A stretch of 64,000 nucleotides of DNA. It comes from Clavelina lepadiformis (Eukaryota; Chordata; Ascidiacea; Aplousobranchia; Clavelinidae). The DNA lies in the NCBI RefSeq assembly GCF_947623445.1, contig NC_135247.1, positions 6,388,501-6,452,500 of the forward strand, written 5' to 3'. Numbering within the stretch: position 1 is the first letter of the stretch; every line of letters begins with the position of its first letter. Position numbers and translations under genes: made by a program. Positions 49,378-60,368 of this stretch are shown in pieces. Under the pieces are notes generated by a model. That model worked only from the letters and a program-made list of their open reading frames with translations. It was not told the DNA's origin and made no database searches.

Positions 49378-52300
49378 ATTGCCTGCGAAAATGGGGACAC
49401 AATGACTTTTAACCAGATCAGAGAAAATGCTATGAAATGCGCATGCGCATTCAATAGCTTGGGTATAAAGAAAGGTGACGTAATAGCAACATGCTGTTCA
49501 AATTCTTTCGCTTTCTCTTACGTTCTGATTGGAGCATCAATATGTGGAGCAGTGGTAACAACGTGCAACCCGAATTACACCAAAGGTACTTGGAGCAATG
49601 CCGAGTTCTATTTCACAAGTGACTGGAATCACTCTTCCGCTATCTTTAAGGAGCTTTAAGAAATTTAAGAAATTTTAAGCAGTTTTGACAAAATAGTTGC
49701 ATTTCGTCATAATGATTGTTATGACAAGTAAGTAATTGTAACATGTAAGACAACACCTATGTAATTATAGTCGTTGCAACATTTCTGCTCAGTGTTTCTG
49801 CCGCCTACAAAATTAGCTTTAGAGTAATCAATAAAACTGTATAAAAATTATAGAGGAAATGGGAAGTCAATTTGCTAATTGTCAACCGAGGATAATATTC
49901 ATTGATGGGAAAAATCACCAAAAAATCAAAGACATAAGTCTTAATGTAAAAAGTATTATGGTAAGCATTTATATCGATGTCATTGTTAGAAAGCAACGAA
50001 GAAATTGTTTTTATTCTGTAAATATGTATTTGCAATGTCTTAGCGCATCATTTCTGTTGATGAAAGTACTGAATGTGGAACTATCGCAGACTTGATGGAA
50101 AAAGCAACTTTTGCTGGTATAAATTTAAATCTGGCATGGCACTACAGCACATCAAATCACTTCGTAATGCTTTCAATTTCCTCAGACTATCCTCACGACG
50201 CAGTTGTTGAATCCGACGACACACTATTATTACCGTACTCTAGTGGCACAACTGGACTGCCTAAAGGAATTATGCTTACTCACCAAAATGTTGTTGCTTT
50301 GAATGAAATAAGCAGGTAGAAACTTTGTATAAATGTACGTAAGTTATATTTAATTACAAGAATTTAATTAAGCAACTACAGTATACTGTAATTTTCATGT
50401 TCTATAGGTGTATTTTCATATTTATATAGGTTTGTTTTACAGAATGACATTCGGTATCTGGCAGACGGATAGCTTGTATTTAGTTTTGCCAACATTTCAT
50501 ATTGCTGGTATATTGTGCATAACACTTAGCCTTTCTGTGGGCACAAAGGTGGTGATGGAAAAACGCTTCTCGTTGGAAAGTTTATTCAGAAATATTGAAA
50601 AACACAAGGTAACATTAAGTTTTCACACAATCTGAAATCTGTCATTGGAAAAACGAGATATGTCTTAGTAAAAGGCAGCCTTTGGGGGAGCAATATACCA
50701 TAGTGGGTCCAGTGCTTCTCAACTGAGAGTATTATTTGGATGTACTACAAAAGCCTGTAGATTTTTAGTGTCATCGTTAATGGAAATTTATGAACTAAAG
50801 TTTTGCTCACCTTGGCCAGTTTTCTAAAAAATTAACACTATGCTGTAAGTATGTTTGGCCATGACTCCTCACACACCCAAATTTTTTGGGCCATAGTCCT
50901 TTTTGAGTTTTTATTCTTTCTCGTTTATCACATTTCTTTCTTTGCAACTGTACTTACCAGCTATAACTTGAAGGAAATCATATAGGCAGGTACACGACGT
51001 TTCAAATCGTTGTTTATATATGGCCTACAAAATTTATGTATACGGCGTTTAAAAAGTGTACACCATAAATTGGCAGCTATTGTACATATAAATACGAGAA
51101 CACATTTCATTTCAAGACGACAATTTATGAGGTGTAAAACTCCCAAATTTTTGCCCATTACCCAATTGAGGAGGGGTAATGAAACACGGGAATTTAAAAC
51201 CCAGCTTTTAGAAACTTTTACTCCCCCACCCTCAAACGCATTCCCAAATACCCCACTGACCAAGCTTATCATAGCATGTAAGATTAATAATAATACCACC
51301 AAAAATCAGGTAAAGCTATTTAAACTATAGGTCACTATCAGTCAAAATGTCGAAAAAGGTCAGATTATAGCGCAAATTTAACCTAAACATATTTTTCTAC
51401 AGATCACTTTACTGGTCTCTGTCCCACCAATGGTCTTGGCAATATTTAACAGTCCGTTACTTTCCTCATATGACATTTCGTCTCTATCGAGAATTATTTG
51501 CGGTGCAGCCCCATTGGCTGATGGTGTCGCTGTCGAAGTCCAAAAACGATTGAATGTCCGTTTATATCAAGGTAAGCATTTTTGTGTGTTTTATAGTGGG
51601 CAACCGGTATTTATTTGCTTAGACTCTAAGCCTTAGAGTGAGGGCAAGTTCAAAAATAAGTTGGCCTTAAATCAAAGAATAGTTGTCAGTAAACATACTG
51701 GTGAAAGGATGTTTAATAATACGTTCTGATTGAGTAGTTATTGCCGACATAGTATTGCAAATTCTATTATGACTTAAAGAGCGGCTAATATAACGTCACA
51801 CTCTAAAAACAATATCCCTCATGGCTGGGATTTGTATTAGGTGGGCTATGCCACTATGGTAGGCTAGCTAACGCTTTACGGATGGAATATGTCTTCACAT
51901 GTAGGTGACTGGTAGCAGGCAATATTTGTTTTCAGCGTTGGAATGTCACAAAAAAGAACACGTGAACTGATAAAGTATTCTTGTTTTTACCGAAGTTACC
52001 GGTACCGGACTATCTAGGTTAGAGCCCACAGCCAAGACTAAACTATACTGGTTTGCATCTACAATTCTACATTAACCAGTACAAATACCCCAACAGTAAG
52101 CTGGTTTAGGCTTATTTAACGCGAAATGTTCTTGTTATACACTTAAGTACGCTTTTATTACATCTAATAGGCCTACTATTTACTTGTCGACCACCAAAAA
52201 CTTTTTAGGTCGCCACTATTTCACCAGAAAAAAATCGTGCTGTCGAAGCTATTTTTTACAGTTTCTTGTCAACCTAACTCAAATGTTATAACACATTAAC

Positions 52301-55300
52301 CTAAAGTTAACTCCAATAAAACCTTAAATAGCTAAAGTCAACTTCTTGCATACCCATTCTCCTAACGGTTAGGAGGACCTAGCCGTTACCTTATTAGGAC
52401 CTAACCTATAGTAGTTTAGATTTATTTAACGCAAAATGTTCCTGTTATTCACTTAAGTACGTTTTTGTTATACCTGTTACAGTGGAACCCCGGTTAACGA
52501 ACAACCAGCTATCACGACCACTTCAAAGTGGCACGGAATATCTTTCTATCGCAATGTATAACTTTCTGTTTGGCCAATGCGACCACTCCGGTACCCAAAC
52601 AGCGACAGCAATAAATTGGCACGAAGCAAATGATTGAACCCCACCTAACACGCCCACTAATACATCATGAGTATGACAGAAAAAATCGCAAACTTTTTAA
52701 CGGGCAATTGTTAAATCATAAACAATTAATTGCAGCTGCGCCGTTATCATTTGTGACAGTATTGTGGCGATGGCTGGGCACCACTATTTCACTGGAAAAA
52801 ATCGTGCGTTCGAAGGTATTTTTTACGGTTTCTTGTTCAATCTAACTTACATTTTATAACTTAATAACCTAAATCTACCTTCTAATCTCAGTCTAACTCC
52901 AATAAAACCATAAATAACTGAAATTAATTTTTGCATTCTCCTAACCAAGGGTTTCGTATATCGTAAATTTCGTATAAATTTAAGATATAAATTTCGTGAC
53001 CAAAATGAAGATCGCAGTACTTAAAAAGGCTTTTTAAACTTTGCAGTGGTAAATTTTGTACTTTTGTTGAAATGTTTGAGATATAGTTAATCCTGCCTGT
53101 CTATACCTTTGTCATCCTTGGACTAAAAAAGGTTTTGCACGACATTAACTTATGAATCGTAATTGTTTAACCCACTGCTGCTTGCTGTCGTGCCTGAAGA
53201 TAGACACAAACCTATGTATGTCAGGTCTATTCTTACACCACATCTAAATTCATGAATAACGATGAACTTAATAAACTCATGAAAACTATCATGTCATATG
53301 TAGCCTATACTGGGTTTAGTTTGTTATGCAAAACTAACTTTATTTTGATTTTACTTCTTTCACATGACTTGTTTTTTTATTAAACCAAACTTGGCTCGTG
53401 GCTAACACGCTCTCTAGGTCCGAGGCTATATAAGCAATACGGTGCTACAATTGTGACGTTATACTTCAGTGCGAAATCCACTAAGGCGACCAACCCGCTA
53501 ACACGATCACTTCACTATGGTCCCGCAGGTGGTCGACTTACCGTGATTGTACGGTACTCCTTTGTTGTCTGCCAAAGGAAACATTCTAATCATACTTGAT
53601 TCGAATACCTGAGTCATGTCTATCGTTTCTTTTAAAGTGACGTAACAAGAACCGCGACTTTCGTCATAATTAAGCGACGAATTTGCGTTTTTCTGCCACT
53701 TATTTATGTCAATAACTGCTTATCTACTACATATTAGTACAAATCCTTTTACCGTATATTTACTGACAACTACTCTTTGATTTAAAGCCAACTTGTTTTT
53801 GGACTTGCCCCTCACTTTAAGGAAATTTAGATACTGTTTTACTCAAATAGACAGACAGACTTATGGTTTCTCAACCAGTATAATGAAAAAATAAACTTGC
53901 TACAGCATGGGGAATGTCAGAAGCTGTTAATTTGACTTCATCTGGGTTGGATGTTAATATTCCCATTCGCTCTGTCGGCGTCGTCACTCCCAATACCATG
54001 CTGAAGGTAGTACTACAGCCTACGTTGACTTGAAAAGCTACAGCGTCTTTTTATAATACTGCAGGCTAACACAACATTTTCCCTGTGCTGTTTTACAATA
54101 GGTTGTCAATCCGGAAACGGCTACGGAATTAGGACCAAACGAAGAGGGCGAGTTATGTGGAAAAGGTCCGCAGGTATGAATTTATTTTACCAATGGAAAT
54201 ATCATCGATATAGTGTGAGGTATGAAAATAGGTCTACTCGTTATTATGGCATCATTTATGTTGTCTTGAAACAGTCAACCTTTCACCACATATTTTTTCC
54301 GCTTTAATGGCCGACTTGAGGCACATTGATTGCCATTACAGTGCAAAAAACATTTGTAATTTAACAGCGAAAAGGTCCCAGGTTCATGCTACGCTGTCAA
54401 AAAGCGTTCATTTGAAAACTTTTATCAAATAATTTTTTTTATTACTTGTAGGTGATGAAGGGCTACTTTAACAATCGCACAGCGACATCAAATTGCATCG
54501 ATTCCGAAGGATGGCTGCACACAGGAGATATCGGTTATTATGACAAACATGGATGCGTTTACATCATTGACCGGCTGAAGGAGCTGATTAAATACAAAGG
54601 GTTTCAGGTAATCTTTTCATAAATCGTCGTTGAGTTATTTTTGCAAAACGTATTCATACATTCAGCAAAATTCAAATAGTGTTCAAAACCAGAAATATAC
54701 TTGTAAATGACTACCAAAACCAAGGTCATAAAATCACATGTTATGCCAGTTTAAGCATACGGGTTTGCACGTTGGGCCACAAGTAGCGAATTAAAAAAAT
54801 CTAAAATAAAAAAGGAAGCTGCAGAAATATGGTTTTTGAGAAAAATGTTAAAAATCACATGGAGGGAAAGGACTAAAATTTGCAAAAATGGAAAGAACTT
54901 CAACAAAATCATTCAGAAAACAACAAATGCAATTCATAGGACATGTCCATAAATATGGAAATCTGGAGAAAGCAGCAGTGTTGTTAGGTTTCATAGAAGG
55001 AAGAGTAGTGGACGAAAAAATTGACATATCTCAATAGTTTAAATAAATCGACCATAGATGGGTATGTTAAAACAACGACTTTATCCGCATGTCCAATGAC
55101 AGAGAGGCTTTGATGACCACGATCGCCGATGTTTGTCGCAGATCTGGCACTTAACTAACTTATGCTTTGAGAACATAGAGATTGCAATCATTTCTAAAAC
55201 TACCTCAAAATTTAGGTTGCTCCGGCTGAACTCGAAGAAGTCCTTTTGCGTCACCCGCAAATATCTGATGTTGCAGTGATTGGTATTTCTGATGCGCAAG

Positions 55301-55650
55301 CTGGAGAGGTACCAAAAGCATTCGTTGTCAAAAATGACAAATCTCTTGCTGCTGAAGACATTCATAAATATTTGGAAGGTAAGATATTGTCTATATAGGT
55401 TCCGTTTTCTTATAGTAAATATCAAGCAGTTTTGATTGTGTCAGCAAAAAATTGTTATTTTCCTTTATGACGATACATTTGTTTAATTGCAAGTGACTGC
55501 TGTTGAATTTTACCAGGGAAGGTGTCATCTTACAAATATTTGCGTGGAGGAGTCACATTTCTTGATGTTATTCCTAAAAGTCCAAGCGGAAAGATTGTAA
55601 GAAGATACTTACGTGATCAGGAAAAGAAAAAACTTTCGAACAGAAACTAA
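49378..55650 (+). CDS. acyl-CoA synthetase D, recent duplicate of C lacking exon 1
   Basis: Exons 2-12 match C one for one and all stay open: 49378-49585, 49854-49960, 50044-50116, 50186-50315, 50443-50608, 51403-51571, 53906-54006, 54102-54173, 54452-54607, 55216-55378, 55517-55650. Splice sites are intact. The first coding exon is missing because the duplication began in intron 1. Possible rescue: a new upstream exon, or the in-frame ATG at 49300, which reads into exon 2 and would add an unrelated N-terminus ([15 protein letters not shown]...); an internal ATG arises from I to M in exon 2. AWGMSE replaces LWGMSE of C; one coding change near the end (KHLRGG to KYLRGG); C-terminus KKKLSNRN, no PTS1. 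Either a young pseudogene or a gene with a captured promoter. Confidence 0.8.
51621..52970. mobile_element. 1.35-kb insertion in intron 7 of gene D
   Basis: Absent from the matching intron of C, where about 60 unrelated bases stand instead. It contains a direct repeat: 52111-52366 and 52422-52947 both start TTATTTAACGC(G/A)AAATGTT and end with CTCCAATAAAACC...GCAT...CTCCTAAC. The second unit is interrupted by a TTACAGTGGAACCCCGGTTA block, which resembles a pogo/Tigger terminal repeat. No coding frame recognised. Confidence 0.5.
54811..55025 (+). mobile_element. LINE fragment in intron 10 of D (duplicate of 44107-44320)
   Basis: Nearly identical to the copy in gene C (for example AAAAAGGAAGCTGCAG here, AAAAAGGCAGCTGCAG there), so it was already in the intron when the block duplicated. 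Confidence 0.75.
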
Positions 55651-56289
55651 GACAAAAATTAATGAAACAAAAAATTGCTTGTGTTTTATTGTTAAGCTCT
55701 ATTAATTGATCACAAAGCATTACTGTATACATATTATACTGCAAACTATACTAAATTGATTTATTTATGACGTTAACTGGTAGCTTGCAAGACTAATGTT
55801 ATATATGTTGTTTAATAGTAGTTTTGGCACTGATTTGACTGCAAATATCCGAAAAACGCACACCTGCTTATTGTTCTTGTATCATTAGACTAATACATAA
55901 TTTAAAGGAGCAACCGATCCAGTTGTTGCTATAGAGCAAGCTTTTTTCAGAAAAATTCTCACGCAATTTGGCATATATCCAGGCTATAATTTGCTGCAGG
56001 GCAAAGACTTTTAAATAACAGTTTTAACTTGCTTTACAAATAAACTGCTGGTATTTTTGTTGTCATGCTAGCTTCTGGATAATCGATAATTTAGGCTATC
56101 GGTACATTTGAGCTCCGCAAAACTTGATGACGACATCACCTTGCACAACTATGCGCAAAATACATCGAATTTCACTAAAGTTTGCGAACTCAAATATGCC
56201 AAAATACATTTTCAGAATTATTGAAGCGAGAATGACCGCAGGAAATAATCTTCGTAGTTTGACAGCTGTACCGGCAATCAACTAACATG

Positions 56290-57417
56290 TGGAGAAATAC
56301 GAAATCTAGCTATGCGATGTGCGTGTACGTTGAACAAGTTAGGAATCAGTAAGGGTGACGTGATTGCGATTAGCTTTGTCAACTGTATGGAATTTATTCC
56401 AATTGAAGTCACTATTTCAGCCTGTGGAGTATTGATCACTACGTGCAATGCTAATTATACGAAAGGTATCAAAGCCATTTGACTTCTTAACTGCCATTGC
56501 ATGAAACGTTGTATTGCAATTACCTCATCATTGCTATGCCTTGCAGACGAACGCATGAAGCAGTTTCCAGATTGCAAGTCAAAGCTTGCATTTGTGGATT
56601 TACAACATGTTCGAAAAATGGAAGAAATTGCTGGAAAAATATCTTCGCTTACGGTAGGCTATCATTTCTGGAAGTGTTGAAGAAAGTAAGGAAAAAAACA
56701 CTACGTAGACTATTACAGTACTCTGTTACACATATTAAACATCCAGCTGCTGTGGTAACAGGACACGATAAATTACAAACAGTAGGCCTATTCCGAATTG
56801 TGAAATGTACTTTGCGTATGTACTCTTCAACATGTGGTGGTAATATCACTTTTACGAAACCATTTGTTGATAATACCACCCAAACCTAAAAGGTAAAGCA
56901 GATAAACAATTTCAGGTTTTTGCTTAGACTTGACAAAGTTCAAGATTTATTAAGTTTGTCTTCAGTTGATGAGGAAGATGCGTTTTTGCTTCTTTATGCT
57001 AGTGGGACAACTAGGTTACCAAAAGGAATAGTACACACGCAAAGGAACTTGACAGCAATATGTGAATTACGAAAGTAAGCTTCCTTACAACTGGCCATAC
57101 TAAAATTTGCTACCGCAAACCGAGGCATAGGGTATTTCACTTGCAGCATATCCCTTGCACAGGGAGCAAAACTGATCATCGAAAAACGATTTTCTGTAAA
57201 AAAAACTGCTTACCAGCTCAAAAAAGTACAAGGTAATATTCAAAATATATTTTAAAAGATTCGTAGCCTCAGAGCTATTGCATTTTATTGAAATGTCACA
57301 TTTGTTCCTGCCGTGTCACCGATGATTTTGCAAATCTACAACAGTGATTTGCTAGCTCAGCATGACATTGTTAACCAGGATTGTATGTTCTGCCGTTTCT
57401 TTACCGGATGGGCTTGC
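56290..57417 (+). pseudogene. acyl-CoA synthetase pseudogene 2, truncated
   Basis: Duplicate of the first half of pseudogene 1. Relics: 56290-56467 (AMRCACTLNKLGISKGDVI, in frame, without the 7-bp insertion of copy 1), exon 56548-56654 (DERMKQFPDCKSKLAF), about 56926-57074 (LLLYASGTTRLPKG; Gly to Arg in the P-loop motif), about 57130-57230 and about 57300-57417. It stops at the duplication boundary. Confidence 0.85.
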
Positions 57418-58669
57418 TTTACGACTTACAACTCTGATCGGAAGTAAGAAGTAACATAGTTATGCTGTATACAATCTTGCTATAAGCTAATTATGATTTT
57501 TTTGTATAAACCACTAAGTAGTTTATACGTCAAATGCATGTTATGTCAGATAAATAAACTCGTAACCATTCGAGTTATTGCAAATTACAAAAAAAGTCTT
57601 GACTTGACTCCAGTGAACAATATTTGAAGTACCTCGACTTCATTCGAGTCGGTTCTTGTTATTTCACTGTTTGCGTAAAACCGATCTTTCTTTGTATTTT
57701 TATCCGAACACACATTGAACACATTGAAATATAAGTTATAAATTATTTTTTTCTAAGGCTATCTAGGTTTCAGACGTCAAATTACTCTGGTCACTTATTT
57801 TCAATTGACTCGACTTGACTTGTTTCTTAAAAGGTAAATGCCGATGGCTTGAGTTGACTTGCGACTTGAGTTTCATAATTTGGTAACGAGGATCCAATTA
57901 CATACAAGTATTTTCAAGCCGTTAATTGCGTAAACACTTCACTGAAAATTTTGAGTGTAAATAAAAATACCACACACACCTGCACGTAACGAAGACGTTT
58001 TCAAACCGGTTCGTGGTCGATTCAACCCACGGACAATTCAACCCAGGATTACTCAACTAACATCTGTGAGTTGAATAGACCTTGGGTTGAATCGCCCGTG
58101 GGTTGAATTGATTGATCACTTTTCAAACCAGTTATGTGGCAAACTGTTGCCTGTTATATGCACCTGTCCTTCTATCTATACCTACCTACTTGTTTAATGC
58201 AATTGTATACCAACATAAAATGATTTGATTTTTGCACTACATGGCCGAATGTACAACACGACTAAATTGCGCGAATTATTCCATACAGCTTGCAACAACT
58301 GATTATGTCGGCAGTCTTACTCTTGCTTGCTAGAATAACGGCATGTCCCTTCTAAAATATAAAAACTTTTAGCTTAAATCTAAACCATCAGGCTTTCTGA
58401 GACAAAAATTCAAATTAAAGCAAAAATGGTTTAATAATTTTATAAAGCAAATCGTTTTTCGGAAAACGAAATGCGTAAGCTACTTTTGCATGGTACGATA
58501 GTACAAAAGGAAACATTAAAACACTCACCCAGGCTTTGAAAAAAATGTTGCTGCATTTACAACCACATTCAACTGATTGTTCTCTCTCATAGTTTATATA
58601 GTTCTTTTACAGTAAATCCAATTACCGAAGGAACAAACCAAACAAACTCATACGCACACTAAACAGAAT
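57418..58669. other. intergenic, repetitive
   Basis: 57590-57880 is rich in CTTGACTTGACTC / GACTCGACTTGACTTG motifs and partly matches 3340-3460 in inverse orientation (ACTCAAGTCGCA against TGCGACTTGAGT). The palindrome at 58006-58121 is listed separately. No coding exon seen. Confidence 0.45.
58006..58121. repeat. palindromic 'GATTCAACCCACGG' element with direct flanks
   Basis: Left arm GGTCGATTCAACCCACGG...ATTCAACCCAGG and right arm CCTTGGGTTGAATCGCCCG...TTGATTGATCAC are inverted copies around about 40 bp. The 10-bp string TTTTCAAACC flanks both sides (57996-58005 region and 58116-58125), a possible target duplication. The left terminus GGTTCGTGGTCGATTCAACC is shared with 3639. Confidence 0.5.
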
Positions 58670-59561
58670 GGTTCCACGACATATGGCCGCGGGAAAATGA
58701 CCGCGAACAAACTCACCGGGGACAACTGAACGTGACGTAAATTGACCGCGAACAAACTGACTGTGATGTAAATTGACCGCGAACAAACTAACCGAGAACA
58801 GACTTACCGGAATGAAAATTGACCGGGAGGTAAATTGACCGTGCAAGTGCTGAATTATTGTGTTTAAGTTGATGGTAGTATATGATATGTAAATATTTGT
58901 TTGTAACTATTTCCTTTGTTTTTAACAAAATTTTTTTTTATTTCAATACACATTGAAACATTTATTGAAATTAACAGAAATATTTCCGGAAATACGAGAA
59001 ATACGAGTAACAACATTAAAAGACGTTCACTGCAAAACACATATGACACTACATAATAAGGGCACTAAAATTTACACAAACTGTTATTTGAACAAATAAG
59101 GAAGTTTATTGCGCAAATTGTAGGTTGTGGGCGATGCCTCTGAGAAAATCTAATATGTCACGAGATGAGATAGGGTGAGATAGGCTACAACGCATTGTTT
59201 CATAATCTCATCAAACAACTCGTCTAGACCGGGAAAATGCATGTAACAATAGGAAATCTATGAATATGGGTCACCCTACACCCTACAAGGGGCCAAAAAA
59301 CTCTACGAGTGGCAACCTTGACTGCAATACACGTACTGGATAGTGACTAGATAGCGACTAGATAGTGAATTAGAATTTTGACCTTTTGACGGCCAATTTG
59401 TCGCCGGTTAATTTGATCGCCGGCCAATTTATCGACGGTTAATTTCATCGCCGGCCAGTTTACGTCACGGTTAATTTGATCGCCGGCCAATTTGTTGCCG
59501 GTCAGTTGTCCACTACCAGTTGTCGCCGGTGAGTTTGTTCACGGCCATATGTCGTGATCCC
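58670..59561. mobile_element. foldback transposon with repeat-built inverted arms, 9-bp target duplication
   Basis: Outer ends GGTTCCACGACATATGGCCG and (complement of right end) GGGATCACGACATATGGCCG are inverted. The flanks carry identical 9-bp copies AAACAGAAT (58661-58669 and 59562-59570). Inward, each arm (about 58675-58855 and 59390-59555) is made of irregular short tandem units of the form (A)TTGACCGCGAACAAACT / AATTTGATCGCCGGCC. The 892-bp element has an AT-rich centre and no transposase. A 9-bp duplication suggests mobilisation by a Mutator-like transposase (inference). Confidence 0.8.
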
Positions 59562-59570
59562 AAACAGAAT

Positions 59571-60300
59571 ACCGGGCAACGTACCGAATGCAGTATGGCG
59601 ATTGTAATAGTGCATTGTAATAATTTATATAAATGGCATTTTAATAAGCGATCGTGTGTTCTCCAATTAGATGAAATGTTATACTGTATTTAGAAAGCTG
59701 TACTGTCATTGGTTAATCGTGTCATTCAAACATTTAATTCCTAAACCGACATATTTGACACAGTATATGAGTGTTTTTAAGTGGCGTCATATATTTAGAG
59801 TGTGCGAAGTTAGATGGTACTTTGGTAAAGAATCTCGGTGACGTAGAATATGTTAGATTTTTAGTTATTACTATAAAATACTATGTACACGTAGCATGAC
59901 GTGGAGAACGATGTTTCTTTCCCTGATTGGCTGAGCATAGCGATATAAAAACTAAGGCTTTGTTCAAGCGACCTCTCTTTTCCCTTCTCGATTATATAAT
60001 TATTAATTATCATTCAATTCAAGTGATTAGTTCTATTCGGATTTTGATATGGATATGAAATTGCTTCTGATGTAATTACGACTATATTTTGGGAATATAA
60101 GAATTTGGACTTTATGAACGTTTTACTGACTTAAAGAAACAATCAGAGATAGCATAAACAACGGAGTCAAAATAAAATAGTCAAGGAGTTCTAAAGGAAA
60201 GACTAAAGCCTTTGGCTTCAGGCCAACCTAAAACAATCAACATCGCCATCCCCATAGCAGCAAAGCTGTTGATGAAATTATACGTATGAAACAAACTTAC
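59571..60300. other. no gene recognised
   Basis: Expected to hold the next exons of the minus-strand integrin gene, but no FG-GAP or LGAVGAFDW-like coding stretch was found on the minus strand. A CGATATAAAAACTAAGGC TATA-like site lies at 59940-59957 (+). Confidence 0.4.
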
Positions 60301-60368
60301 CTTTCCTGTAGATGAATGTGATGAAAAACCAATTCGTGCAAGTAACATGTGGTACCGCTCAGATAAAA
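60301..60368 (-). other. duplicate post-I-domain exon (possible mutually exclusive partner of 60921-61006)
   Basis: Encodes VLSERYHMLLARIGFSSHSS, homologous to DVSAITYDLQLAQIGFSSHY of 60921-61006. Both donors are followed by the same intron start (GTAAGTTTGTTTCATxx). Acceptor GAGTGCAG gives entry phase 1 and exit phase 0, the same as the partner, so either exon could be used without frame change. Confidence 0.6.

Larger units (their letters stand above)
48861..57417 (+). repeat. tandem segmental duplication, right copy
   Basis: Colinear with 39597-46943. It differs mainly by an extra block of about 1.35 kb (51621-52970) in intron 7 of gene D and by small indels. It ends abruptly at ...TTACCGGATGGGCTTGC (57417), the same point at which the left copy continues into the rest of pseudogene 1. 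Confidence 0.9.

Noticed and set aside
56649-56879. 76-codon minus-strand ORF, also seen in the homologous part of pseudogene 1
   Set aside because: Kept in both copies only because the duplication is recent; no family likeness.
58622-58846. 74-codon minus-strand ORF with VNLHHSQFVRGQF-type repeats
   Set aside because: Repetitive peptide arises from the tandem units in the foldback element arm, not from a gene.
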